Shown: positions 43,509 to 51,817, counted from the stretch's first letter. The stretch is 51,887 nucleotides of DNA from Sphingomonas pruni NBRC 15498 (GCF_001598455.1 NZ_BCYZ01000028.1:1-51887); one strand, 5' to 3'. Program-made: numbers and translations. Notes: a model not told the origin generated them from the sequence alone.

Positions 43509-45020
43509 ATGTCCGGTGTGTTGGCTCAGCGTATCAAATCTCCCGAAGGGCATGCACGTCGATTCCTCGTCGTCTGCATGGTCATCGGTTTCGCCGGCCT
43601 GGCGCTGATCGGGATCGCGGCGGCATTGCTGACCGCGCGCACCAGCGAACATACCCAATGGGTCAACCATAGCTATCAGGTCGAAGTTTCGATCGGCCGG
43701 CTGCAGGCCCTGATCGAGCAGGCCGAGACCACACGGCGGGGCTATGTTCTTACCGGCCATACCAGCTATGCCGACAATGCGCGGGCGACCGCAGCCAGGA
43801 TCGGGCCGGCGATCGAGGCGGTCGCGGCACTGACCGCCGACAATTCGCGCCAGACCGCGCGGATCGCGGGCCTGAGGGAGCAGCTCGCCGCGATCGCCGC
43901 CGAACAGGACAAGACCATCGCGCTCACCCGCGCCGGCCGCCGCGACGAGGCGGTCGCGTCGTTCGCGGCGGAAACCGGGTTTCGCCGGATGCGCGCGGTA
44001 CGCGGCCTGCTGGCGGCGATGCTCGCCGACGAGCGTTCGCTGCTTGCTGCCCGCGATGCTGCGCAACAGAGCGGGCTGCAAACCTTCTGGATCGTCCTGG
44101 TCGCCTCGGGCGTGCTGATCGTCGCGGTCGCGGCGGTGAGTTTGGCAGCGATCACGCGCTATACGCGCGACCTGACGACGGCGCGCGATCGGCTGCAATT
44201 GCTCAACACCGATCTGGAGGGCGCGGTGGCCGAGCGGACCGCCGACCTCTCACGCGCCAATGAGGAAATCCAGCGCTTCGCCTATATCGTCAGCCACGAT
44301 CTGCGCAGTCCGCTCGTCAACGTCATGGGCTTCACCAGCGAGCTCGATGCCGCGCGCCAGTCGCTCGCCGATCTGGTGGACGCTGCCGAGCAGACCTCCC
44401 CCGAAATCGTGACCGACGAAGCGCGTCTGGCCGCGCGAGAGGATTTGCCCGAAGCGATCGGCTTCATCCGCACCTCGACGCAAAAGATGGACAGGCTGAT
44501 CAACGCGATCCTCAAGCTGTCGCGTGAGGGCCGGCGCGTGATGACGCCGGAAAAGCTGCCGCTTGACGAGATCGCGGCGGGCGTGCGCGATTCGCTCAGC
44601 CATCTCGCCAGCGACCGCGGCGCCGAGATCATCGTCGACTCGCCCTTGCCCGAACTGATCAGCGACCGCCTCGCGATCGAGCAGATCCTGTCCAACCTGG
44701 TCGAGAATGCGGTCAAATATCTGTCCCCCGATCGCCCCGGCCGCATCGTCATCAGCGGACAGCGCACGCGCGACCGCGTGATGGTCGAGGTCAGCGACAA
44801 TGGCCGCGGGATCGCGGCCGCCGATCATTCGCGGATTTTCGATCTCTTCCGGCGCTCCGGGACGCAGGACCAGCCGGGCGAAGGCATCGGCCTCGCGCAT
44901 GTCCGCGCCCTCGCCTATCGCCTGGGCGGCACAATCGACGTGACATCCACTTTCGGCGAGGGCAGCATTTTCCGCCTCTCTTTGCCCTTCTCTCTCCCTG
45001 ACGCAGGAACGACCGCATGA
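43509..45020 (+). CDS. CHASE3-domain sensor histidine kinase
   Basis: A 503-residue membrane kinase. Two transmembrane helices (about residues 20-42 and 192-215) flank a periplasmic CHASE3 sensor domain (about 45-185, with IEQAETTRRGYVLTG). The cytoplasmic part has a coiled coil, a HisKA domain with His263 in FAYIVSHDLRSPLVN, and a HATPase domain: NLVENAVKYL (N box), VSDNGRGIAAADHSRIFDLF (G1) and GEGIGLAHVRALA (G2). An insertion in HisKA (about residues 280-310) is unusually long. The stop overlaps the next gene (ATGA). Bacteriophytochrome-type kinases are the nearest relatives. Confidence 0.93.
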   Translation: MSGVLAQRIKSPEGHARRFLVVCMVIGFAGLALIGIAAALLTARTSEHTQWVNHSYQVEVSIGRLQALIEQAETTRRGYVLTGHTSYADNARATAARIGPAIEAVAALTADNSRQTARIAGLREQLAAIAAEQDKTIALTRAGRRDEAVASFAAETGFRRMRAVRGLLAAMLADERSLLAARDAAQQSGLQTFWIVLVASGVLIVAVAAVSLAAITRYTRDLTTARDRLQLLNTDLEGAVAERTADLSRANEEIQRFAYIVSHDLRSPLVNVMGFTSELDAARQSLADLVDAAEQTSPEIVTDEARLAAREDLPEAIGFIRTSTQKMDRLINAILKLSREGRRVMTPEKLPLDEIAAGVRDSLSHLASDRGAEIIVDSPLPELISDRLAIEQILSNLVENAVKYLSPDRPGRIVISGQRTRDRVMVEVSDNGRGIAAADHSRIFDLFRRSGTQDQPGEGIGLAHVRALAYRLGGTIDVTSTFGEGSIFRLSLPFSLPDAGTTA

Positions 45021-45463
45021 ACGAGCATCGCAGTGTCTCCATCATCATGATCGAGGATGATGAGGGCCATGCCCGGCTGATCGAAAAGAATATCCGCCGC
45101 GCCGGTATCCTCAACGACATCAAGCATTTCACCGACGGTACGAGCGCGCTCGATTATCTGTTCAAACATGCCGACGGTCCCGCGCTGAACGGGCCGGCGC
45201 TGGTGCTGCTCGACCTCAACCTGCCCGACATGTCGGGCACGGACATCCTGACGAAGATCAAGGCCGAGGATTCGCCGGTCAAGCGCACGCCGGTCGTCGT
45301 GCTGACGACGACCGACGACAAGATCGAGATCCAGCGGTGCTACGACCTGGGCTGCAACGTCTACATCACCAAGCCCGTCAATTATGAGAGCTTCGCCCAG
45401 GCCATCCGTCAGCTCGGCCTGTTCCTGTCGGTGATCCAGGTGCCGGACGCGATCGTCGACTGA
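45017..45463 (+). CDS. Single-domain response regulator (Rcp1-like)
   Basis: A 148-residue receiver without an output domain. Acidic pocket IIMIEDDEGHARLIEKN, phosphoacceptor Asp66 in LVLLDLNLPDMSGTDIL, VVVLTTTDD and the conserved Lys in VYITKPVNYES. The type is usually paired with phytochrome-like kinases, consistent with the upstream CHASE3 kinase. It overlaps that gene by ATGA and the next one by TGATG, so all three are likely cotranslated. It probably passes phosphate to a further partner. Confidence 0.94.
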   Translation: MNEHRSVSIIMIEDDEGHARLIEKNIRRAGILNDIKHFTDGTSALDYLFKHADGPALNGPALVLLDLNLPDMSGTDILTKIKAEDSPVKRTPVVVLTTTDDKIEIQRCYDLGCNVYITKPVNYESFAQAIRQLGLFLSVIQVPDAIVD

Positions 45464-46500
45464 TGCCCCATAATTTGCGCCGCCTTCTCTATATCGACGA
45501 CGATGCCGGCCTGCGCGCGCTCGCGACGCGCGCGCTGACCCGGCGCGGCTTCGACGTGACCTGCGCCGATAGCGGCGAAGCGGGGATCGCGCTCGCCAGG
45601 TACGAACATTTCGACCTCGTCGCCGTCGACCATTACATGCCCGGGATGGATGGGCTGGCGACGCTGGTGCAGCTGCGCGCGCTCGAAAACCCGCCGCCCG
45701 TCGTCTACGTCACCGGATCGGAAGAAGGCCCCGTCGCGGTCGCCGCGCTGAAGGCGGGCGCCGCCGATTATGTCGTGAAGACGGTCGGCGCCGACTTTTT
45801 CGACCTGCTCGCCGCCGCGCTCGACCACGTCCGCGAACATAGCGCGCTGGAGCGCGACAAAAGGCTCGCCGAGGAGCGTTTGCGCGCCAGCAACGCCCGG
45901 CTCGAGGCCTTGCTGGGAGAGGTCAATCACCGCGTCGCCAATTCGCTGCAATTGGTCAACGCGATGATCCGCCTGCAAGCCAATGCGCTCGACAATGAAG
46001 AGGCGCGGCAGGCGCTGGCCGATACCGAACGGCGGATCGAGGCAATCGCCCAGGTCCATCGCCGACTCTACACGTCCGACGATGTCGAGGGCGTCGACAT
46101 GGAGGATTATCTCAAGGCGCTGGTCGATGAACTTGGCGAGGCCTGGTCGAGCGACGAGCCGCGGCGCGCGCTGCGGCTGGAAGTCGACCCGATGCGCCTG
46201 CCACCCGACAGCGCCGTGTCGCTGGGCGTCATCGTCAACGAGCTCGTCTCGAACGCGTTCAAATATGCCTATGGCCCGACCGTCCCCGGCGAAGTGCGTA
46301 TCTCGCTGAAGCAGGACGGCGATACCTATATGCTCGCGGTCGAGGATGACGGCGTCGGCATGGACCCGACGCCGCGCACGCGCGGATCGGGCCTCGGCAG
46401 CCGGCTGATCAAGGCGATGGCGCAGAGCCTGCGCGGATCGATCCAGTACGACACGAGCGGCCAGGGGGTTCGCGCGGTCCTGCGCGGCGCGATGGCCTAA
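45463..46500 (+). CDS. Response regulator fused to HisKA_2-type histidine kinase
   Basis: A 345-residue soluble reverse hybrid: an N-terminal receiver (YIDDDAGLRALATRAL; Asp56 in LVAVDHYMPGMDG; Lys in ADYVVKTVG) followed by a HisKA_2/HWE-like kinase with His157 in LLGEVNHRVANSLQLVNAMI and an ATPase domain (VIVNELVSNAFKYAY, VEDDGVGMD, GSGLGSRLIKAM). It may receive phosphate from the upstream kinase and re-phosphorylate another regulator, as in alphaproteobacterial stress phosphorelays; the target is not in this window. Confidence 0.93.
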   Translation: MPHNLRRLLYIDDDAGLRALATRALTRRGFDVTCADSGEAGIALARYEHFDLVAVDHYMPGMDGLATLVQLRALENPPPVVYVTGSEEGPVAVAALKAGAADYVVKTVGADFFDLLAAALDHVREHSALERDKRLAEERLRASNARLEALLGEVNHRVANSLQLVNAMIRLQANALDNEEARQALADTERRIEAIAQVHRRLYTSDDVEGVDMEDYLKALVDELGEAWSSDEPRRALRLEVDPMRLPPDSAVSLGVIVNELVSNAFKYAYGPTVPGEVRISLKQDGDTYMLAVEDDGVGMDPTPRTRGSGLGSRLIKAMAQSLRGSIQYDTSGQGVRAVLRGAMA

Positions 46501-46585
46501 GCCTGATGGTGCCGCTCATCGCGCGCGCCGGCCTTACGTACTGAAACGTATTCGCAATTCGGCGCGGCTTTCTTATTTCCAGGCC

Positions 46586-46960
46586 ATGCAGATCACCGAA
46601 GGCGATATCGCGAAGCTCGTTCCCGCTTTCTATGCGCGCGTACGCGACGATGCGGTGCTCGGGCCGATCTTCAACGGCGCGATCGAGGATTGGCCGCATC
46701 ACCTCGCCAAGCTCCAGGCGTTCTGGTCTTCCGTGCTGCTGACCAGCGGCCGCTACAAGGGCCAGCCGATGGTCGCCCATGTTCGCCACGAGCCGCATAT
46801 GACGCAGGACAATTTCGCGCGCTGGCTCGCCTTGTGGCGCCAGACGAGCGCCGAGCTGCTCGCACCCGAGGCGGCCGCCGCGTTCCAGGAAAAGGCCGAT
46901 CGCATCGCCGAAAGCCTGCAACTGGGCGTGCAATTCTACCGGGATCGCAACGCCGCCTGA
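46586..46960 (+). CDS. Group III truncated haemoglobin-like protein
   Basis: A 124-residue 2/2 globin. Seen: FYARVRDDAVLGPIFNG (helices B-C), WPHHLAKLQAFWSSVLL (E helix region) and VAHVRHEPHMTQDNFARWL, with a candidate proximal His. Members bind haem and may handle NO or O2; no partner reductase is near. A short inverted repeat TACGT/ACGTA lies upstream (46535-46550), which could be a regulator site but is weak evidence. Start at 46586 fits the family. Confidence 0.88.
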   Translation: MQITEGDIAKLVPAFYARVRDDAVLGPIFNGAIEDWPHHLAKLQAFWSSVLLTSGRYKGQPMVAHVRHEPHMTQDNFARWLALWRQTSAELLAPEAAAAFQEKADRIAESLQLGVQFYRDRNAA

Positions 46961-47011
46961 TCGGGGCGCCCAAGGAAAGGTCGACCGCCGAGCCTGAGGC
47001 GCCGAAGCCCC

Positions 47012-47326
47012 CTACCCCTCAACCACTTCGCTGATCTGCACGATGGGCGCGATGTCCGTATAGTTGGCGACGTCCGCGACGATCTCCGCGCGGTGGGGAC
47101 CGAACGCAGCCTGGAATGCCCCAAGGGTCGGCGCGTAGATGTGACACGCCGCAACGAACTTCGGCGCGCTTCCGGGTTCGCCACCCGCAAGGCCCTTTTC
47201 GATCTCATAGCGCAGGCAGGCGTCGCCGAGCCGTTCCTGGATCAGCGGCATGTGACGCGTGCGGTAATAATCGTGATCGAACTTCGAGCCGTCATCGGCC
47301 GGATAATAGACGCTCATCTTGATCAT
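47012..47326 (-). CDS. EthD-domain protein
   Basis: A 104-residue dimeric alpha-beta-barrel-type protein. The sequence MIKMSVYYPADDGSKFDHDY then YRTRHMPLIQERLGDA is typical of the EthD family, small proteins of unclear catalytic role. The ATG at 47326 is chosen because it gives a complete domain; the in-frame reading from 47452 adds a non-conserved Arg-rich leader. It faces the haemoglobin gene tail to tail, with 51 nt between stops. Confidence 0.9.
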   Translation of the reverse strand: MIKMSVYYPADDGSKFDHDYYRTRHMPLIQERLGDACLRYEIEKGLAGGEPGSAPKFVAACHIYAPTLGAFQAAFGPHRAEIVADVANYTDIAPIVQISEVVEG

Positions 47327-47502
47327 CGTCGGGCTCCTGCCTGAACGCCTCTCCGAGCGTCCGAGGGGCCTCTCTAACTCGCCGATACGTAAAAGCGCAT
47401 CCAGACTTTGGCTGAAGCGGGCGGCGGCGGCATGCCCGGGAGTATCCCCCAATGGCGAGATGGTCCCTTGCAGCTACCGCCGCCGGCTTATGAGTGCGCG
47501 AT

Positions 47503-47706
47503 CTAGCGGAAGCGGCGCTCCGCCCGCCGCTTGCGTAGCGCACGGCCGAACTCGGCGATGCGGCTCACCAGCAAGCGAGCGCGGGGAAAGACCTTGCGGT
47601 CCACTGCGTAAAAATCCGGATCGGACGCGACGAACCTGAAACCGCCGGGCACGCGAACCGCGATCCCGACCACACGTCTTTCTGCTTCGACCACGAAACG
47701 GTCCAT
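47503..47706 (-). CDS. Small basic protein, unknown function
   Basis: A 67-residue protein with no signal or membrane helix. The N-terminal half looks like a short beta unit (VVEAERRVVGIAVRVPGGFR), followed by DPDFYAVDRKVFPRARLLV and an Arg-rich C-terminus (RALRKRRAERRFR). A perfect AGGAGGT sits five bases before the ATG, strong evidence for translation. Basic character could mean nucleic acid binding; this is a guess. Confidence 0.72.
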   Translation of the reverse strand: MDRFVVEAERRVVGIAVRVPGGFRFVASDPDFYAVDRKVFPRARLLVSRIAEFGRALRKRRAERRFR

Positions 47707-48069
47707 GATGCACCTCCTCGATGCGCGCGCGTTCGCGGCCCGTGGGCCGTCGCAAACGCCGCTTCTGTTCAGGGAGCCGGCTCAGTCGCCGGCGCGAGGG
47801 GGGCCCTAGGTCAGGCGCCTAAAAGGCCGCGCGCCCGCCCAGGGCGGGGAGGCGCTCGGTGCTGCTGCCCGGATGCACTTCGATAGGTTGAAGGGAGGGG
47901 GTTGGGGACATGGTAGGGATTTGGGGCTTCGGGAGCGTGGGTACAAGGCGTGGTGCCGCGCGCGTCTCCGCGCGTGATGAGCGCGGGGGAGTTTGGTGCA
48001 TTTAACAAACCATCACCGTAACCCGCGGTCGAGATCTTCTGGCGTTTGTTCAATAGCGCACAACATGCA
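47707..48069. other. Spacer with a CGCGCG hairpin
   Basis: 363 bp without a convincing gene. It holds the promoter side of the 67-aa gene, a hairpin CGCGCG-TCTC-CGCGCG near 47958-47973 that could end transcription of the leftward PDZ gene, and an AT-richer stretch near 47998-48075. Confidence 0.45.
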
Positions 48070-49953
48070 TTAACCTTCGGCATGCTTCAGACGCTTTGGC
48101 CTGATAGCATTGAATGCGGCCACCTGCGCCTTGAGAACCTGGTTTTCGATCTTTAGCTTGCGGTTCTCGGCTTCGACTCGACCTGCGCGAAGCGCAGTCA
48201 GCGCCAACCCCACGTCGTGCGCCGCGCCGCCTAGAACGGTGATCTCGTCAGGCCGATACAGAGCGCCGCCGCCTTTTAGATCCATCAGCACCAGGCCCGA
48301 TAGCGCGCCATGATCCAGCATTGGAAGCGCCAGCACGCCGGGCAAGTTACCGCGAGTTTCGCCAAGATCCAGGGGCTGGCCTTCGGCGCGCATCAGAGCA
48401 TAGACGGCATCGTCGCCAGGTAAAGTAAGCGGGCTACTGTCCCACGATCCTGCGACCCGCCGAAAGGAATTGTCGCGCGAGCCGGTATCGCGCCAATAGA
48501 GCGCGACGGGAATGTCCCCTGCGAAGCGGGATAGTTCGTTCGTAAATGCGGCGGCGAGGATCGCTTCGTCATCAAAATGCGTGGCCGTGGCGACAAACCG
48601 GCGCAAGGCCTCTTCGTTCCGGCGCCACTTCCGAAAAAACACGTCTTCGACGCGGTGTTCGACGGCATCGTGTACGCGGTGAAATGCCAGATAGACCAGT
48701 ACCGCCGCGGCGGCATCTATCCACGCGCTGACCTTCACCCATTCTTCGGGCAAGAGATGCTCGATGCCCCATTCGATCAGGCCGAAGCTGGCCAGCAGGA
48801 TCGCGCTGACCGAGCCATAAACGATCGTGCGGTTGATCGCGAAACCCAGGTCGATCACGCGGTGGCGCAGTACGGCATAAGCAAGCGAAAGCGGGATCAG
48901 CAGATTGATGATGAGGAGCAAGCCAATCCTGAACAGGATTCCTTCGGTCGCACTGCCTGGTATGTCCAGCAAACCGGCGGTGACGAAGAACAATCCATTG
49001 AAAATCTGCGCGATGGTGACGACGAGGATGGTGCCGAACCGGGCACGGTCGGCGGCGCTCGCGTCGCGGCGCCCTCGCCAGGACCAATAGATGCCCTGAA
49101 AATTCAGCGCGAAGAGCAGCAGCCAGAACAGCGCCGCGCCATCGCCAACCACCGGATAGCTGGCATCCGACACGTCGCACCACAAGCGCAACAGGATCAT
49201 GCCCGTCCACAGGGCGGCGATGACGCCCAGTGCGATCGTCCAGCGACGGGAGGGCGAGCGGACGCGTTCGGCGTAAAGCGCGGCGGGCAGCAACAGCAGG
49301 CCGAGGCCGCTGAGCGCTATGACATGGTTGGCGACCTGCAACAGGATCGTCGTCGCTGGCTCGGTCACCCAGATCGGAACGACGTTCTCATGGCTATAGC
49401 CAAGCAGGCCGAGGCTGAGCGCCAGCGCCGTCAGGCTGCCCCATCCCCGCACGAGGACGAGCACACCCAGCGCCAACGCCAACCATTGGCCGATCGAGTA
49501 GATGATTTCGTCGACCCGATCCTGCAGCGGGAGTTCGCTAAAAGATGTTGGTTGAGCAGCGAGGGTAACGGGGTGCGCGGCAAGGACGCTTTGATCCCCC
49601 AAGCCCAGCACGATCAAGCCTACGTTTCTACCGGCGGCAAGGTCCGCAGTCGCCTCGTGGGGATGAGCAAACCGGATCCGCGTCCCCGGCGTCAATCCCG
49701 CCTTTGCGGCCGCGCCGCCCGGGGCCACGCTGGCCACTCGCTCCCAGCCAGCTTGCCCTACGATCTTTTCCGATGCGAAACCGAGCGTGCCATAGGCGCT
49801 TGCGCCAAAGACACCGAATTCGCGCAGCCGTTCGGTGTTGCTTTGCACGCTCAGCAAAACCCCGGCCATCGCAAAAATCGCGATTGCGATACCGTGCCAG
49901 CCCGTGAACAAGGCGTCGAACCGGCCCTTGCTGCTGCCTTCGACTTGCCCCAT
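48070..49953 (-). CDS. PDZ/multi-membrane/GAF-like protein without a kinase domain
   Basis: A 627-residue protein (ATG at 49953 with AAGG upstream; a longer frame reaches 50049). Layout: one helix near residues 18-35, a PDZ-like periplasmic unit (ASVAPGGAAAKAGLTPGTRI), then about ten helices including SLGLLGYSHENVVP, a linker (HRVEDVFFRKWRRNEEALRR), a GAF-like domain, and a C-terminal coiled coil (VEAENRKLKIENQVLKAQV). This resembles the sensor half of ComP-type kinases, but neither a phosphoacceptor His nor an ATPase domain is present. It may signal through protein contacts. It is divergent from rplJ. Confidence 0.72.
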   Translation of the reverse strand: MGQVEGSSKGRFDALFTGWHGIAIAIFAMAGVLLSVQSNTERLREFGVFGASAYGTLGFASEKIVGQAGWERVASVAPGGAAAKAGLTPGTRIRFAHPHEATADLAAGRNVGLIVLGLGDQSVLAAHPVTLAAQPTSFSELPLQDRVDEIIYSIGQWLALALGVLVLVRGWGSLTALALSLGLLGYSHENVVPIWVTEPATTILLQVANHVIALSGLGLLLLPAALYAERVRSPSRRWTIALGVIAALWTGMILLRLWCDVSDASYPVVGDGAALFWLLLFALNFQGIYWSWRGRRDASAADRARFGTILVVTIAQIFNGLFFVTAGLLDIPGSATEGILFRIGLLLIINLLIPLSLAYAVLRHRVIDLGFAINRTIVYGSVSAILLASFGLIEWGIEHLLPEEWVKVSAWIDAAAAVLVYLAFHRVHDAVEHRVEDVFFRKWRRNEEALRRFVATATHFDDEAILAAAFTNELSRFAGDIPVALYWRDTGSRDNSFRRVAGSWDSSPLTLPGDDAVYALMRAEGQPLDLGETRGNLPGVLALPMLDHGALSGLVLMDLKGGGALYRPDEITVLGGAAHDVGLALTALRAGRVEAENRKLKIENQVLKAQVAAFNAIRPKRLKHAEG

Positions 49954-50511
49954 TTGATCGACCTTGTTGTTCGCCCGAACATACGGGCCCGTTCCGGGTA
50001 AGTAACGAAGTTTTTCGCGGCGATTTCGAGCCGGGGACGTGTGTTGCAAACGGCATACCGGTTACCGGACAGACGTCTTGGGTGTAGCTGGCGCGCAGTT
50101 TGAAGGTACTGGCGCTCGGCGAGGTTCGCTTTGGGTCAACTCCATCGGCCATTTTGGGGCGCAAAGCAGCCGCCTAACGGCCCGGCGACCGGCGAGCTCT
50201 CCCCCCAAAAATTGACTTCCCCCAAAATCCCCGTATAGGCGCGCCTTCGCAGGCGGGCTTTGGCCCTCCCCTGCGTTACCGTCCGAGACAGCAGGTGCAG
50301 GGTATTCGCCCCGCTTAATGTCCTGCCTAGACGGGGAATGGAATTTGCCCGCCGTGCGGTTTGCCGCGCGTATGGGACTGCCGCTCTCCATGAAGACAGC
50401 GGCCGGCGCCATGCCCCATCGACGGAGAATTGGCCATGCGGGTCCGCCCGCAGGGTCGCTTTGAACCGGGCCGTTCGCCGTCAGGCGTGCGGTCCAAAAC
50501 GTGGAGAATGG
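49954..50511. other. Divergent region between PDZ gene and rplJ
   Basis: The part 50050-50211 holds no convincing gene and should contain the promoter of the leftward PDZ gene. The rest is the rplJ promoter and leader. An ATG at 50436 after GGAGAA opens a frame that overlaps rplJ out of phase; it is not called as a gene. Confidence 0.45.
50212..50239 (+). promoter_or_regulatory. Promoter of the rplJ-rplL operon
   Basis: TTGACT (50212-50217), a 16-bp spacer and TATAGG (50234-50239) match a strong sigma-70-type promoter. It stands about 275 nt ahead of the rplJ start, leaving a long leader. Confidence 0.75.
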
Positions 50512-50512
50512 C
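50245..50512 (+). promoter_or_regulatory. Long rplJ 5' leader, probable L10 autoregulatory region
   Basis: About 268 nt of untranslated leader. CCCTGC (50269-50274) pairs with GCAGGG (50297-50302), with ACC/GGT continuing inside after an asymmetric bulge, a layout like the kinked L10-binding helix. A later hairpin GCGGGT/GCCCGC lies near 50438-50451. L10-L12 feedback on such leaders is known in other bacteria; here it is inferred. Confidence 0.55.
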
Positions 50513-51028
50513 ATGGATCGTGGTCAAAAGGCCGCAGCCGTCGCCGAGCTCAAGCAGACCTTCTCCGAGGTCGGCGTGGTGGTCGTCACCCGCAACCTCG
50601 GCCTGACCGTCGCCCAGTCGACGCAGCTCAGGACGAAGATGCGTGAGGCCGGTGCCAGCTATAAGGTCTCGAAGAACAAGCTTGCCAAGATCGCGCTGGA
50701 TGGCACCGACTATCTCTCGCTGGGCGATATGCTCACGGGTCCGGTCGGTCTAGCCACTTCCATCGACCCGGTCGCCGCCGCCAAGGTGGTGGTCGACTTC
50801 GCCAAGACGACCGACAAGCTCGAGATCGTTGGTGGCGCGATGGGCGCGACGGCTCTCAACGTCGAAGGCGTGAAGGCTCTGGCCACACTGCCGTCGCTGG
50901 ATGAACTGCGTGCGAAGATCGTCGGCCTGATTCAGGCTCCGGCGCAGAAGCTCGCCAGCATCACCCAGGCGCCGGCCGGCCAGCTGGCTCGCGTGTTTGG
51001 CGCCTATGGGGCCAAGGAAGCCGCTTGA
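50513..51028 (+). CDS. rplJ: 50S ribosomal protein L10
   Basis: Anchors the L12 stalk on the ribosome. The 171-residue protein begins [19 protein letters not shown] and has [38 protein letters not shown] and the C-terminal L12-binding helix region with [15 protein letters not shown]. The ATG at 50513 has GGAG at a good distance; an in-frame ATG lies 12 nt upstream. rplL follows after 109 nt that include an inverted repeat, so relative output of L10 and L12 may be adjusted there. Confidence 0.98.
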   Translation: MDRGQKAAAVAELKQTFSEVGVVVVTRNLGLTVAQSTQLRTKMREAGASYKVSKNKLAKIALDGTDYLSLGDMLTGPVGLATSIDPVAAAKVVVDFAKTTDKLEIVGGAMGATALNVEGVKALATLPSLDELRAKIVGLIQAPAQKLASITQAPAGQLARVFGAYGAKEAA

Positions 51029-51039
51029 CGATTTTGGTC

Positions 51040-51119
51040 GTCACCCCGGCGCAGGTCGGGGTCGCCGGCCGCAAACGTACACTTGTTGAGAACGGCCCCG
51101 GCCTCCGCCGGGGCGACGT
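51040..51119. repeat. Inverted repeat between rplJ and rplL
   Basis: CGTCACCCCGGCGCAGGTCG (from 51039) is answered by CCCCGGCCTCCGCCGGGGCG (51099-51118). It could attenuate or stabilise the rplL mRNA. The arms belong to the same family as those at 33241-33339. Confidence 0.7.
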
Positions 51120-51137
51120 AAATTTTGGAGAATGTAA

Positions 51138-51515
51138 ATGGCAGACCTGAACGCGCTGGTTGACCAGCTGAGCGAACTGACCGTGCTCGAGGCCGCTGAG
51201 CTCTCGAAGATGCTCGAAGAGAAGTGGGGCGTTTCCGCCGCCGCCGCGGTTGCGGTTGCGGCTCCGGGTGGTGGCGGTGCCGCTGCTCCGGCCGAAGAAG
51301 CGAAGACCGAATTCGACGTCGTCCTGACCGGCGACGGCGGCAAGAAGATCAACGTCATCAAGGAGGTCCGCGCGATCACCGGTCTCGGCCTGACCGAGGC
51401 GAAGACGCTGGTCGAGTCGGCTCCGAAGGCCGTCAAGGAAGGCGTCAGCAAGGACGAAGCCGAGAAGATCAAGAAGCAGCTTGAAGAAGCCGGCGCGACC
51501 GTCGAGCTGAAGTAA
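51138..51515 (+). CDS. rplL: 50S ribosomal protein L7/L12
   Basis: Multimeric stalk protein that recruits translational GTPases. The 125-residue protein has the N-terminal dimerisation domain ([20 protein letters not shown]), an Ala/Gly/Pro hinge and the C-terminal factor-binding domain ([19 protein letters not shown] then [12 protein letters not shown]). GGAG precedes the ATG. It is the last gene in the window; copy C of the three-hairpin element and a terminator follow, so rpoB, usually next, is at least not on an uninterrupted transcript here. Confidence 0.99.
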   Translation: MADLNALVDQLSELTVLEAAELSKMLEEKWGVSAAAAVAVAAPGGGGAAAPAEEAKTEFDVVLTGDGGKKINVIKEVRAITGLGLTEAKTLVESAPKAVKEGVSKDEAEKIKKQLEEAGATVELK

Positions 51516-51531
51516 GCCGCGATTGGGGAGA

Positions 51532-51624
51532 CGGGCCGTTCCGGCCCGCACCCCCGCAAGGCCGGCCGGCGTGGCCATTGGCCACGTCGGACGTCACGGG
51601 ATTTACTCTCGTGACGGCCAGCAG
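51532..51624 (+). repeat. Three-hairpin structured element, copy C (after rplL)
   Basis: Hairpin 1 CGGGCCG/CGGCCCG with loop TTC (51532-51548); core GCCGGCCGGC (51561-51570); hairpin 2 GTGGCC/GGCCAC with loop ATT (51571-51585); linker TCGGACG; hairpin 3 CGTCACGGG/CTCGTGACG with loop ATTTACT (51592-51616, one G-U pair); tail GCCAGCAG. Both nusG and rplL also end in GAAGTAAGCCGC across the stop codon. Confidence 0.75.
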
Positions 51625-51631
51625 AACGAAA

Positions 51632-51666
51632 GGGCGACCCCAGCAATGGGGCCGCCCTTTTCTTTT
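51632..51666 (+). terminator. Intrinsic terminator after rplL
   Basis: GGGCG-A-CCCCA, loop GCAA, TGGGG-C-CGCCC, then TTTTCTTTTT. A 10-bp stem with one mismatch and a clear U-tract. Confidence 0.88.
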
Positions 51667-51671
51667 TCATC

Positions 51672-51776
51672 AAGCCCCTCCCCTTCAGGGGAGGGGTTGG
51701 GGGTGGGGGAGTGCGGCAGGCAACATTGCTTGTGGAGAGCCCCCACCCCAACCCCTCCCCTGAAGGGGAGGGGCTT
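51672..51776. repeat. Large inverted repeat of CCCCTCCCCT palindromes
   Basis: The left arm AAGCCCCTCCCCTTCAGGGG (from 51672) continues to GTGGGGG near 51709. The right arm (about 51740-51776) is its near-perfect reverse complement, one G different. Each arm contains the palindrome that interrupts murD at the other end of the window. Confidence 0.85.
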
Positions 51777-51817
51777 ATCGCCGCTCGTCGGCCAGCGGAT
51801 ATATCGTCATGCCGGGC

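Noticed and set aside
48577..50001. 474-codon plus-strand ORF opposite the PDZ/membrane protein
   Set aside because: Gln/Arg/Asp-rich translation with no domain; the minus-strand protein has coherent membrane helices and a coiled coil.
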